Source: Bacillota bacterium
Lineage (GTDB): Bacteria; Bacillota; Limnochordia; DTU080
Direction of reading: 5' to 3'
NCBI GenBank assembly: GCA_012838035.1
Contig: DUQB01000134.1
Location: 1 to 40,466, forward strand
Length of the DNA: 40,466 nt
Shown: piece after piece, positions 16,427 to 24,456 of the stretch
How the letters are laid out: each line of letters starts with the position of its first letter
Position numbering within the stretch: the first letter of the stretch is position 1
Notes under the pieces: model-generated
What the model was told of the DNA's origin: nothing
Seen by the model: only the letters and a program-made list of their open reading frames with translations
Databases searched by the model: none
Translations under genes and position numbers: made by a program

Positions 16427-17683
16427 CTAGAAGCGCAACCCGGTGCTCACCGAAATACTGGCATCTTTACCTCCGTTAATCAAATCCGCTAAACTAGGCG
16501 TCCCCACATCCAAAACCAGAGGGCCGATGTGAATGCCGCAACCGAACGCAAAAGTGAGACGCGCATCCAGAGTAGAGTACTTGGCCGCAAAGCGCAACGG
16601 CAATAGAGAGAGGCGATCCAATTGCACCGCTGTTACAAACTCGCGGGCTCCTGCCTGCACTCCTTTGAGTTGTTGCGCATAGCGAAACGACCAGGTGACA
16701 TCCTCGCTCGTACTAAAGCTCACACCGGCGCGCAACTGCGTCGGTAAGTCCCATACCGGGGTGATTTCCAGCGGTTGGGAATCAACTTCGGCGTAAGCGC
16801 CGGAACCCGTCTGAGGATCCACCACATACTCGAACACCGATTCCCTGGCGTCCAGCCACCAAATGCGCCCCAGATTCACCAGGCTGACGTCTACCGAAAA
16901 AGCCTGCGTCAGCTGTAACAACAAACCCACATCGGTACCGACGCCTTTGCCGTCGCTTGAATGGCGCATATGAAACCGTCCGTCGCCCACTTGACTATAA
17001 ACCCCATCGGTCTCGAGCACGGCGATGGTGGAACCGGCGGATGTGATGTCCCGGTAGTCCAATCCTTGTAAATAGCGCAAGGAGCCGCCCATATGGAACC
17101 CCTTGATGCGCAGCACGTCGGCTAACCAAGGATCGGAATATACGCTGCCTATACCCACATCGCCGTAGACGATGGTCTGCATTTGACTGTCGCTAATGTC
17201 ATAGGTCCGCCCGAACTGGGTTCCTCCCAGCAGAAGGCTGAACAAATCCGGCGTGGCTTGCAGCCTGCCGTAGGCGCGCACCGAAGCGCTCAGACTGTTA
17301 TCGCCCAAGCATACGTAAGCGCCGCCGCTTAGTATAGCCGACCCATCAAACTTGCCTCCCTTGATGGAGGCTAGAATGCTTTCCCTTTGCTCCACGGTGA
17401 TGTCTTCTTGGATCAGACGGTACAGGTTCTGGAACGTTAGGTCGTCCGTATCAATGCGTGCTGAAAGCGGCGTGACTAAAAACTGAAAGCTATACTTGGT
17501 GCCGCCCAACGCCGCCGGATTCCATTCCATCGCATCGGCATCGCCGGTCTTAACCTGGCCTACCCCGCCTAGTCCCGCCAGAGATCCCGAAACGAAACGT
17601 TCCGCGTTTACTGCGGCGGCGGCAAGCCACAGGATGAAAAAGGCACAGCCAAATAGCTTGTACATTGGAAGACTGCGTCGCAA
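16427..17683 (-). CDS. Outer-membrane beta-barrel protein (PorV/FadL-like)
   Basis: A 418-residue exported protein. Start: TTG at 17683 with GGGAG eight bases upstream; an in-frame ATG at 17665 has no ribosome site. The signal peptide ends near VNA (27). The mature N-terminus (GSLAGLGGVGQVKTGDADAM, then EWNPAALGG at 53-61) matches the PorV/UPF0164/FadL-like families, where a WNPA motif follows a small hatch region. The body alternates amphipathic strands, and the last residue is Phe (STGLRF), the usual BAM-recognition signal of outer-membrane barrels. This is strong evidence for a diderm envelope. It is the first gene of the nine-gene operon, with a promoter just upstream. Confidence 0.75.
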   Translation of the reverse strand: MRRSLPMYKLFGCAFFILWLAAAAVNAERFVSGSLAGLGGVGQVKTGDADAMEWNPAALGGTKYSFQFLVTPLSARIDTDDLTFQNLYRLIQEDITVEQRESILASIKGGKFDGSAILSGGAYVCLGDNSLSASVRAYGRLQATPDLFSLLLGGTQFGRTYDISDSQMQTIVYGDVGIGSVYSDPWLADVLRIKGFHMGGSLRYLQGLDYRDITSAGSTIAVLETDGVYSQVGDGRFHMRHSSDGKGVGTDVGLLLQLTQAFSVDVSLVNLGRIWWLDARESVFEYVVDPQTGSGAYAEVDSQPLEITPVWDLPTQLRAGVSFSTSEDVTWSFRYAQQLKGVQAGAREFVTAVQLDRLSLLPLRFAAKYSTLDARLTFAFGCGIHIGPLVLDVGTPSLADLINGGKDASISVSTGLRF

Positions 17684-17706
17684 AGGGCATCACTCCCGCC
17701 AGCTTC

Positions 17707-17735
17707 ATTATAACCGTACCGACACGCTTTCTTAA
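17707..17735 (-). promoter_or_regulatory. Sigma-A-type promoter of the nine-gene operon
   Basis: On the minus strand, TATAAT (17712-17707) is preceded by TTAAGA (17735-17730) at exactly 17 bases. It lies about 25 bases upstream of the TTG start of the outer-membrane-protein gene. The rest of 17736-18002 holds no gene I can support. Confidence 0.65.
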
Positions 17736-18002
17736 GCCCGACGCAAAGCACGCCGAAATTGCGGACCTAAGCCCGCTGAATTTCTCTATAAATACAGGAT
17801 AACCCAAGTGTCGAGCTGAGTGAAAGGTAGGTCTGCCAAAGCATTTTGTTCCCTGTCTCAGGATGATTCACCATCAGTAGCGAAATCTCCTGGATCCGGC
17901 TGCATCATATCGGAATTAAGAGGTGGTAATATCGCCGACTAAAGGTTGCTGTGCGATCCCGGCGGTACGAAAGAGGGGAAGATGGAGGGGAGTAAAGGAC
18001 CG

Positions 18003-18047
18003 AAAAAAGGCGAAGCCAACCCTAGGTCGGCTAATCGGTGGTTTCGC
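18003..18047 (-). terminator. Terminator after the RodZ-like gene
   Basis: Read on the minus strand, GCGAA (18047-18043) pairs with TTCGC (18014-18010) around an imperfect inner stem, and CTTTTTT follows (18009-18003). It lies about 60 bases downstream of the stop of the 18109-18459 gene. Confidence 0.6.
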
Positions 18048-18108
18048 GGGACCGGCCGCTGCGCATGCCGCCGTTCATAACGTTAAAGCGGCAGTATAAT
18101 ACTTGATT

Positions 18109-18459
18109 TTACAGACCCAACCACTCCATGGTGCCGTTTAGGGTGGCGTAGACTAAACAGAGCAGCTTTCTGGTCAAGCTTACCTTTTCGGGTTGCGCTG
18201 GTTTTTGCGTTGCATCACTAGCCGTACGCTCATACAAGTGATGAAACCTGGCTAAAACATCTTGGGTATCCAGACCGACGTGAGCCGCATAGGAACGAAT
18301 AAACGCTCTGGTATACACGCCGCCCGGCAACAGGTGGAAATCTCCTGCTTCCATGGCCTCCAAGTACCGGGAACGGATTTTGGTCATGTCTTCCAGGTCG
18401 GCCAAAGAGTACCCCCGTTCCAAGCGCTGTTTTTTCAGAGTTGCACCCAGTTCTTTCAC
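18109..18459 (-). CDS. XRE-family helix-turn-helix protein (RodZ N-terminal-like)
   Basis: A 116-residue protein from a GTG start with GAGGG six bases upstream. The N-terminal 70 residues are a RodZ-type HTH_25 domain: LGATLKKQRLERGYSLADLE, TKIRSRYLEAMEAGDF, then LPGGVYTRAFIRSYA. That YxRxFxRxYA segment is diagnostic for RodZ-like proteins. Full RodZ continues with a transmembrane helix and periplasmic domain. Here the C-terminal KLLCLVYATLNGTMEWLGL could be a short membrane or amphipathic segment, and the protein then ends. It may therefore be a truncated RodZ or a stand-alone regulator. Monocistronic, with a terminator downstream. Confidence 0.8.
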   Translation of the reverse strand: MKELGATLKKQRLERGYSLADLEDMTKIRSRYLEAMEAGDFHLLPGGVYTRAFIRSYAAHVGLDTQDVLARFHHLYERTASDATQKPAQPEKVSLTRKLLCLVYATLNGTMEWLGL

Positions 18460-18485
18460 AGTCAGCCCTCTTCGGAGAACACTAA

Positions 18486-18515
18486 TTGAAAGCGTAAAGC
18501 CATCATGCGAATAAT
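18486..18515 (+). promoter_or_regulatory. Promoter-like pair, plus strand
   Basis: TTGAAA (18486-18491) and AATAAT (18510-18515) are spaced by 18 bases, divergent from the RodZ-like gene. No protein-coding gene lies downstream on this strand, but a strong terminator ends about 125 bases later. Confidence 0.35.
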
Positions 18516-18521
18516 GACGAA

Positions 18522-18640
18522 TGACATACCGTATTTTCGCTTTCTATCGGATGTATCCTTCATAAAAAAACGGGAGATTCGGGAAAACGAGTCATAAGCC
18601 CCAGTTTCACAGGACTCCGGTCCCAATAACTGGGGTTTTT
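18522..18640 (+). ncRNA. Candidate small RNA
   Basis: A stretch of about 120 bases bounded by a promoter-like pair (18486-18515) and a perfect-stem terminator (18599-18640) without a credible reading frame on the plus strand. No known RNA family is recognised. The remainder of 18641-18841 shows nothing I can name. Evidence is structural only. Confidence 0.3.
18599..18640 (+). terminator. Strong plus-strand terminator without an upstream gene
   Basis: CCCCAGTT (18599-18606) pairs perfectly with AACTGGGG (18628-18635) and is followed by TTTTT (18636-18640). The loop holds a nested GGAC/GTCC mini-stem. The neighbouring genes are on the minus strand, so it has no obvious protein gene to serve. 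Confidence 0.6.
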
Positions 18641-18841
18641 CCACACATTTAAGACGCTTCGCTGGTAAACGTTTGTGTTCTTGGGGGACAAATACAAAGA
18701 AGGCGAGTGAGTGATCTCTACTCGTTATAGGAAGAAAATGCGAAATAAAGCCCAGCCAACGTCATTAACCCCAGCGCTTGTGACCAATAGAGGGGTGCGA
18801 ACAGACGGCCCGCAGACGCCTTCCGCTGATCCTTGTGGAGC

Positions 18842-19672
18842 TTAACCGGCTAACCAGCCGCGTACCTTTCGGATCTCGTCGCGATACTCTTCTTCCGCGT
18901 CGACCGGGGTTTCGATCACAATAGGCTTGTCTGCATATAAGCCGGATTGTAAAAAGAGTCGGAGGTTGTCGCCGATCTCACCTTCACCTAAAAGCGCGTG
19001 GCGATCGCGCTTGGCACCGTAGCCCATCTTGCTGTCGTTCAAATGGAGTACTTGCACCTTGGCGGCAAACTCCGGGCGCCCCAGTTCCGCCCGCACTTCA
19101 TCCCAGCGGGAGAAGTCTAATTGTCCGGCGGCATACGCATGGCAGGTATCGAAGCAGAAGCCTACTCGCTCAGAGGCGCTAAGGCGGGTATGTATTTCCA
19201 GCAGTTCGTCGGTGGTGCGTCCCAGCTCCGTGCCCTGACCTGCCGTGTTCTCCAGCAGCAGTTGTGTTTCTCCCTCAACCCGCGCCAATACTTCCTCTAA
19301 GACCTCAATCATTGTCGCGGTTCCCGTCTCAGGACCCTCGCCTACGTGCTTACCGCAGTGCACCACTAAATAAGGTGTACCATAAGCGTCCGCGATCTCC
19401 AAATCGTTCACAATGGATGCGATGCTGACCGCCCGCAACTCAGGTTTGGGTGTGGATAAATTGGTTACATACGGCGAATGGCACACCGTGATAATATCCA
19501 GCTCCTGAACTTTGGCGGCCTCTTGGGCGAAGGCTTCTTTATCGAAAGCGCGCACCCGGAAGGACTTCGGATTCTTAGGAAAGTATTGCACTACATCAGC
19601 ATCCAAGTCCACAGCCCGGCGCAGCATCGCCGCAAAACCTTTGGCAACACTCATATGACAACCGATCCGCAT
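18842..19672 (-). CDS. nfo: Deoxyribonuclease IV (AP endonuclease, Nfo family)
   Basis: A 276-residue Zn-dependent AP endonuclease of base-excision repair that cleaves 5' of abasic sites and removes 3' blocks. The TIM-barrel metal motifs are all present: MRIGCHMS at the start, VCHSPYVTNL, LLVVHCG-like YLVVHCGKH, LLLENTAGQGTE, GFCFDTCHAYAAG, VLHLNDSK followed by KRDRHALLGEGEIG, and PIVIETP. Length is normal. Start: ATG at 19672 with GGGAGG about seven bases upstream. It stands alone on the minus strand, but it is the second base-excision-repair gene in the window after the Mug-type glycosylase. Confidence 0.95.
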   Translation of the reverse strand: MRIGCHMSVAKGFAAMLRRAVDLDADVVQYFPKNPKSFRVRAFDKEAFAQEAAKVQELDIITVCHSPYVTNLSTPKPELRAVSIASIVNDLEIADAYGTPYLVVHCGKHVGEGPETGTATMIEVLEEVLARVEGETQLLLENTAGQGTELGRTTDELLEIHTRLSASERVGFCFDTCHAYAAGQLDFSRWDEVRAELGRPEFAAKVQVLHLNDSKMGYGAKRDRHALLGEGEIGDNLRLFLQSGLYADKPIVIETPVDAEEEYRDEIRKVRGWLAG

Positions 19673-19921
19673 GGCGTACCTCCCATATATCCGCAGCGCA
19701 ACGTACTAAGCGCACGAAACCGCATCGCCCGCTGAAATAAGATAGTTCACATGTAGCCTAACCCGGGTAGATAACCCTGTCAACACAGGATTATTGCAGC
19801 CTGGCGGCTACAGGCACTTGACTCCATCCTCTATTAACCTTACGCTAATCGTAGTAGGTTTTGAATAGCAGCCAACCTTCTTTACCAAGCGGTTACCGCG
19901 CATATCACGGAGGTTTTGGCC

Positions 19922-20989
19922 ATGTTATGGAGCGTTCTGGGTTTTTTAGTCAGCCTGACCCTATTAACCGGCTTGGCGCTGTGGGTCGTGAAGTGGGCGA
20001 TTTATAGGTTCTTTGCCTATGAAGAGAGAATGGCTGAACGGCAGTTGATCGAGCGTATGGAAGACGCGGAGGCCAACCGGGCGATCTGCGACGGTTTGGC
20101 TGCGTTCGGCCCCGGCCGCGCACACATATGGGCCGGCGTCGTATCCGGAGCTTCAGTGGTTCTGGCGGTCCCGTTCTTTCACATGTTATATGCCCTTTGG
20201 GTGCGGTTAATCATGACGTTTACGGACACTCCCGGCATGCGCGCCGAGGTCTTTAACACCAACATGACGCAGATAAAAGGGTACCTGCCTTCCGTCCTAA
20301 TCTATACGTTGATATTCGGCCTTGCCGGCGCCTATTACGCCATACGGCGGCGACGCCACCTGCAAACCGACAAAACGTACCCCATCATTAATGTACCTGC
20401 CGTTGAAATCACCGGTATGATGGTGGGCTGGATTCTCTACTACCTGGTTGCCGTGCTGCCGCCTTCCTTCAGTTCCTGGGATAGTAACTACGGCGGTATG
20501 CTGACTCTCTCCGGCGGCTGGGTTTGGGTGGGTAGCGGTCTGCTGATGACCATGTACTTGCGGACGATGCAAAATGCCTTATTATGGGCGACGTACCGCT
20601 ATCGTTGGCCGATTGCCGTTCCGGCGATTATCCAAATGATCGCCCTCCGCAACTTGGGTTTGCCTCCCACAGTCATTAAAAAGGTAGAACTCGATGAAGC
20701 GGCAGGAGCGGCCATCATTACGGCGGAGGTCGATGCCATTGACGCCGATCGCCTACGCGACTCTGTTTACGCCATTCCCGGTCTGCGCCGCCCGAAGGTT
20801 GTGGCATTAGGACCGCCTCCGGGAACCGCGGCGCGCATCGGCACGCAGCTGGCGCCGCGCATGCGCCCACTGCCGCCGCGGGCTTTCAAACGCAAAGAAG
20901 GCCCGCCAAAAGGGTATGGTGCGGAAACAAATCTGCTCGACAGCGTCGATACGAACGGAGAGCCGAATAGCGGCTCCAACCCTAAATAA
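19922..20989 (+). CDS. Polytopic membrane protein, unknown function
   Basis: A 355-residue inner-membrane protein. The ATG at 19922 is eight bases after GGAGG; the in-frame TTG at 19916 is too close to that site. Hydrophobic segments: residues about 3-23 (VLGFLVSLTLLTGLALWVV), 72-97, 123-143, 168-187 and 200-215, so about five membrane spans. A soluble tail from about 225 contains a beta-alpha-like unit (AAIITAEVDAIDADRLRDSV) and ends in a basic, Pro-rich, probably disordered stretch. No family recognised. A weak TTGACT box at 19818 may belong to its promoter. It is convergent with the phosphoesterase gene, the two stops being only about 20 bases apart. Confidence 0.75.
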   Translation: MLWSVLGFLVSLTLLTGLALWVVKWAIYRFFAYEERMAERQLIERMEDAEANRAICDGLAAFGPGRAHIWAGVVSGASVVLAVPFFHMLYALWVRLIMTFTDTPGMRAEVFNTNMTQIKGYLPSVLIYTLIFGLAGAYYAIRRRRHLQTDKTYPIINVPAVEITGMMVGWILYYLVAVLPPSFSSWDSNYGGMLTLSGGWVWVGSGLLMTMYLRTMQNALLWATYRYRWPIAVPAIIQMIALRNLGLPPTVIKKVELDEAAGAAIITAEVDAIDADRLRDSVYAIPGLRRPKVVALGPPPGTAARIGTQLAPRMRPLPPRAFKRKEGPPKGYGAETNLLDSVDTNGEPNSGSNPK

Positions 20990-21010
20990 CGGCCAAACGC
21001 CGTACGGATT

Positions 21011-21817
21011 CTATTCCCTATCCAGCGCCAACACGGTAACCTCAGGCGGACAATAAAAGCGTACGCGCAGTTTCGCCCAACCTACTCCTCGGCTCACGTA
21101 AATTTGCAGCCTTCCTTCCCGAATTAATCCCGAGGCGAAACGCCGCCCCAACTTATCGTTCGTAATCAAGGCGCCGAATCCGGGGATGCAGCACTGCCCG
21201 CCATGGGTGTGCCCCGCCAACAGCAAATCCACGTCCGCCTCTTGAGCCTGTGGATAGATCAGCGCGCTATGACTGAGCAGCAACGTAGGCATCGGCGTAG
21301 AGCGCCCGGCCAGAGCGCTTTGCAGACTGGCGGTCGGCAACCTGGGATCATCAATACCGGCCAAGTACAGTTGTGAGTTGCGCCGGTTGATTTCTACCCC
21401 GCTGTTGCGCAATACTACGCCGCCGGCATCCTCAATGGCGTTGGTCAAATCCGCAGTGGGCACATGCCCGTTCAAATCGTTGTCTCCTAAAACGGCGTAC
21501 ACCGGGCAGATTTCCCGCAAGTTCCGTATTACCTGGGCCAAAACCTGCAGGTTGCGTACGTTATCGGTATAATCGCCGGTCAGTACGATCAAATCAGGCT
21601 CCGCTTGTCGTACCATCTCCACGAAACGCTGTTCGTAGATGCGTTCGTTACGCAAATGCAGATCCGTCGCGTGCACAATCCGCATTCCTCTCAGCCCGGG
21701 AGGTAAATCCTTGATCTCTATCTCCACTTGCTCTTTCTTCAGAGCGATCGGGTCCCAAACAAAGCCTCGCCAGGCCAAATAACAGGTCACGACTATCAGT
21801 ATGTGCCAGACAGTCAT
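21011..21817 (-). CDS. Membrane-anchored metallophosphoesterase (YkuE-like)
   Basis: A 268-residue calcineurin-type phosphoesterase from the ATG at 21817 (GGGAGG seven bases upstream; the frame is open ten codons further). One N-terminal hydrophobic segment (WHILIVVTCYLAW) suggests a signal anchor, with the catalytic domain outside or at the membrane. Metal-site motifs: ATDLHL (50-55), LTGDYTDN (79-86), GDND (111-114), LLLSHSAL and AGHTHGGQ. The third motif, usually GNHD or GNHE, reads GDND, so its His is missing. YkuE-type relatives are implicated in UDP-diacylglucosamine or lipid-linked substrates, but the substrate here is unknown. Monocistronic. Confidence 0.85.
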   Translation of the reverse strand: MTVWHILIVVTCYLAWRGFVWDPIALKKEQVEIEIKDLPPGLRGMRIVHATDLHLRNERIYEQRFVEMVRQAEPDLIVLTGDYTDNVRNLQVLAQVIRNLREICPVYAVLGDNDLNGHVPTADLTNAIEDAGGVVLRNSGVEINRRNSQLYLAGIDDPRLPTASLQSALAGRSTPMPTLLLSHSALIYPQAQEADVDLLLAGHTHGGQCCIPGFGALITNDKLGRRFASGLIREGRLQIYVSRGVGWAKLRVRFYCPPEVTVLALDRE

Positions 21818-21898
21818 CGGTATTCCTCCCGCACATTTCCAGCACACCTAACAGTCGTTTTCCGCTGCCAAGTGACGCTATCCGTGCTGTTGATCATT

Positions 21899-24262
21899 TC
21901 AGTCTTCCTCCGGGAAACCGTGCGCGGCACGGTATGCCAGCCCATACAAACGATCGGCATATTTGGCGCTCAGGTTTTCCCAGGAAAGATGCTCGCCGCT
22001 CCACCGCCCCAAGAGGGCATACTCTTCTTCCAATCGTTCCTTTATTTCGCGGCCTGCCTCTGCGTTATAGAGCAGAGCGCACCCGGCATTAATCAATTTA
22101 CCGTCTACAGGAACCAAACGGCAGAACAGGTATTTGCCCGATTGCAACGATGCGACAGACGTCGGCCACACCGCAGTTACGGGATCGCCTCCACCTGTCA
22201 GCGGCGCAAGAATCACTTCGACCGCACCGCCGTATGCTGCATCCGGAGGCGCTACATCCTGAATGACATAGAAGTTGGGATGACAGTGCCGCCAGGCTTG
22301 CAGATCATGACGGTAGTCCTCCAATTCCTCGCTCGCCGCAGCCTCTTCCAGGATGGTAAGTCCGCCTCGCACCGGGATGGCCCAGTCAAAATGAAACCAA
22401 TCGGTAAAGCACTTGTGCCAGAAAGAGTCGGTTACCTCCTGCCCAAGACTCTTTTGGAATATGGCGACGGCCCGCCCCACCAGGAAGTCCAGATGATCGG
22501 CGTAATTGTCCAGCAGGTCGCGCAGCAGGATCAACTTCTCGTACATGGCAAAACTTTGGGCGGGCTGCGGTCCCCAAGCGGCCGGCAAAATTCTTTCCGC
22601 GTCGCCGCTCGACCCAAGATGCTCCGGCGTCATTTGCGTACCTAGATGTTTAAAAAGGCTATCGACTGGGTGCTCCACGCAGTAACGATCATCAAACTGT
22701 TGCAATTGCAGCGCATCCCATATCAGGCCGACCTTCTTACCTACCGTTTGCGCATTACATTCATACAGTCGAGCGGCATCGCTGATGGTGAGCCGCCAAC
22801 CTTCAATGCGTCCCATTACTACGTGCAATGCCGCCGCCCACGACGCCTCTTGTTTGATGCGCGGATTGACCAAATGGCAATAATCGGACCAAAGCCAACG
22901 CACGACATCCTGGTGCGCCTGCTGTTCCGTCATACCGCCTAACACGACGGCGGCGATTTCGGCAACACGCCATTGCCGCAGGGAAAGGTATGTCGGTCCC
23001 TGTTTCGCCAGCGGAACGTTCTCCTGCGTTACCTGCCGCTTTTCGCCAAATTCATCGTACACATATTGAGGTTTTTCCTTAGCGGCATGAACGATGTCTG
23101 CTTCAGCGGCGGCAGCGGTTAAGTCTGAAATCGCGTCTGAACCCGCATCGACACGCGCCGGCGCCGAACAAGGTTGCGTCCAGCTCGATGGATCTAAGAC
23201 GGCTCGGCGTTTGTCGGGCTTCTGCCGCTCAATAACGTCAACACGATGTCGTACGGCCTTACCCAGCTTTTGAGCCACCATTTTTTTAGCATAATCCAGA
23301 TCTTCCCACGTGGGACAGATGACATCCAAACGCTCTCGACTGAAGCGAAATTCACCGGCTGCGTCCGGCAGGTAACCGACGTGCAGATGACTGTTACGAG
23401 AACCGCGCGGTCCGACCGCTTCCACGTTTTTCGCTTGCAACAGCAGTTTGCGTTCACAAGCGGCATAATCCACCGTCAGATAAACCGCCCGCACGCAGAT
23501 CCGCACGGGGTTCTCCACGTCTAGAACCTCACTGAGATTATCGAGCAAGTCGTTAAAGACAAATCCGTTTTCGCGCAGGAAATCGGCCCAGGTACCGTTA
23601 CGCACCAGATGGTAACGCCGGTACTCGCCTCTAAGCCAACCAATTATGCTGCTCCGCAGATGCTTGGGTAGAAACGTGGCCCCGGCAGGGATCTCGTACC
23701 AATTTCCTACCCGCAGCAAACGGCCGATCAGCAGCGTTTGCGTTTGCAAAGAATCAGTACGGGTTGCGGACGGCCGTACAATCGTATACTCTCCGCCCAG
23801 AATCAAATCCTCAACCGCAATTGTCTCCCGCCCTATTGCCGTTATTTCCATCAGCGAAAGATGCGATTGTTGCCAGTGCGTAAGCAGTTGGCGCATGAGC
23901 TCGTTCATTTCGGCCACATGCTCCAATTCAAACAACTCTACCAGACGGTGACCGTGATCTAAGCGGTAATCAAAAATGAACCATTCGGTAAAGCGGTTTA
24001 ACGTGATCTGCGTATAGTCATCCGGTGCCTCTTCGGGGCTATCGCCAAAGAAAAAAGAAAAAGCGTCATCAAAATCCGCATTGAACCGATTTCGCCCTGC
24101 AAAGCGGAAGAGCTTCGTGCGCAAATCCACGGCAGCATCATGCCATAGTTGCTGCTCACTGTGTTCCATTTGCGCTTCGCCCTCCTTTATGGGTCGCTGT
24201 ATCAACATTTCGCCCCTGCCTATGGTAGCGCTACTGCAGGGACAAGGTGCTAAATTCCACAT
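21899..24262 (-). CDS. Large cytosolic protein with duplicated SEC-C-associated-type domain
   Basis: 787 residues from the ATG at 24262, whose GGAGGGG site is at ideal distance; the alternative ATG at 24169 (AAGGAGG, 11 bases upstream) gives 756. The extra N-terminus holds PCPCSSA, like the first half of a SEC-C zinc motif (CPCxSG...CC), but the second Cys pair is missing. A unit beginning FTEWFIFDYRL (91-101) recurs as FTDWFHFDWAI (from about 619), each followed by about 100 similar residues ending in a LLIGRLL or LFCRLV strand. This WF-FD motif is, as I recall, typical of uncharacterised proteins that carry SEC-C domains. A helix-turn-helix-like segment (LTISDAARLYECNAQTVGKK) lies near residue 490. 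No signal peptide or membrane helix. Function unknown. Confidence 0.75.
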   Translation of the reverse strand: MWNLAPCPCSSATIGRGEMLIQRPIKEGEAQMEHSEQQLWHDAAVDLRTKLFRFAGRNRFNADFDDAFSFFFGDSPEEAPDDYTQITLNRFTEWFIFDYRLDHGHRLVELFELEHVAEMNELMRQLLTHWQQSHLSLMEITAIGRETIAVEDLILGGEYTIVRPSATRTDSLQTQTLLIGRLLRVGNWYEIPAGATFLPKHLRSSIIGWLRGEYRRYHLVRNGTWADFLRENGFVFNDLLDNLSEVLDVENPVRICVRAVYLTVDYAACERKLLLQAKNVEAVGPRGSRNSHLHVGYLPDAAGEFRFSRERLDVICPTWEDLDYAKKMVAQKLGKAVRHRVDVIERQKPDKRRAVLDPSSWTQPCSAPARVDAGSDAISDLTAAAAEADIVHAAKEKPQYVYDEFGEKRQVTQENVPLAKQGPTYLSLRQWRVAEIAAVVLGGMTEQQAHQDVVRWLWSDYCHLVNPRIKQEASWAAALHVVMGRIEGWRLTISDAARLYECNAQTVGKKVGLIWDALQLQQFDDRYCVEHPVDSLFKHLGTQMTPEHLGSSGDAERILPAAWGPQPAQSFAMYEKLILLRDLLDNYADHLDFLVGRAVAIFQKSLGQEVTDSFWHKCFTDWFHFDWAIPVRGGLTILEEAAASEELEDYRHDLQAWRHCHPNFYVIQDVAPPDAAYGGAVEVILAPLTGGGDPVTAVWPTSVASLQSGKYLFCRLVPVDGKLINAGCALLYNAEAGREIKERLEEEYALLGRWSGEHLSWENLSAKYADRLYGLAYRAAHGFPEED

Positions 24263-24397
24263 CCTTGTCCCCTCCTCCTGCCCTAACCTGGTAGACATTC
24301 TCCACCAATGTGAGCCCTCACCAACCAGTTATGCCAAGTGCATCGACCAAACGCTTGCTCATATCACATGGTGAGGAGAGCAACACATCAACATAGT

Positions 24398-24427
24398 TTG
24401 TGCACTAGGCGCTCCGTGCGTTACAAT
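24398..24427 (+). promoter_or_regulatory. Promoter of the DUF2103 gene
   Basis: TTGTGC (24398-24403) and TACAAT (24422-24427) are spaced by 18 bases, and the GTG start follows 29 bases later. It is divergent from the large minus-strand gene starting at 24262; the 24263-24397 interval shows nothing else. Confidence 0.5.
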
Positions 24428-24456
24428 GACAGGGAAATTCTCTGGAGGTGCCATGG

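Noticed and set aside
17912-17936. T-box-like string (GGAATTAAGAGGTGGTAATATCGCC)
   Set aside because: It resembles the AATTAGGGTGGTACCGCG antiterminator consensus only loosely. No aminoacyl-tRNA synthetase or amino-acid gene follows on the plus strand and no paired terminator is seen.
18462-18644. 60-codon minus-strand frame just before the RodZ-like gene
   Set aside because: No ribosome site, composition unlike its neighbours, and it overlaps the strong plus-strand terminator stem.
21728-22645. Long plus-strand open frame of 305 codons
   Set aside because: It lies antisense to the well-supported phosphoesterase and the large minus-strand gene, has no ribosome site and reads as Cys/Arg/Gln-rich shadow sequence.
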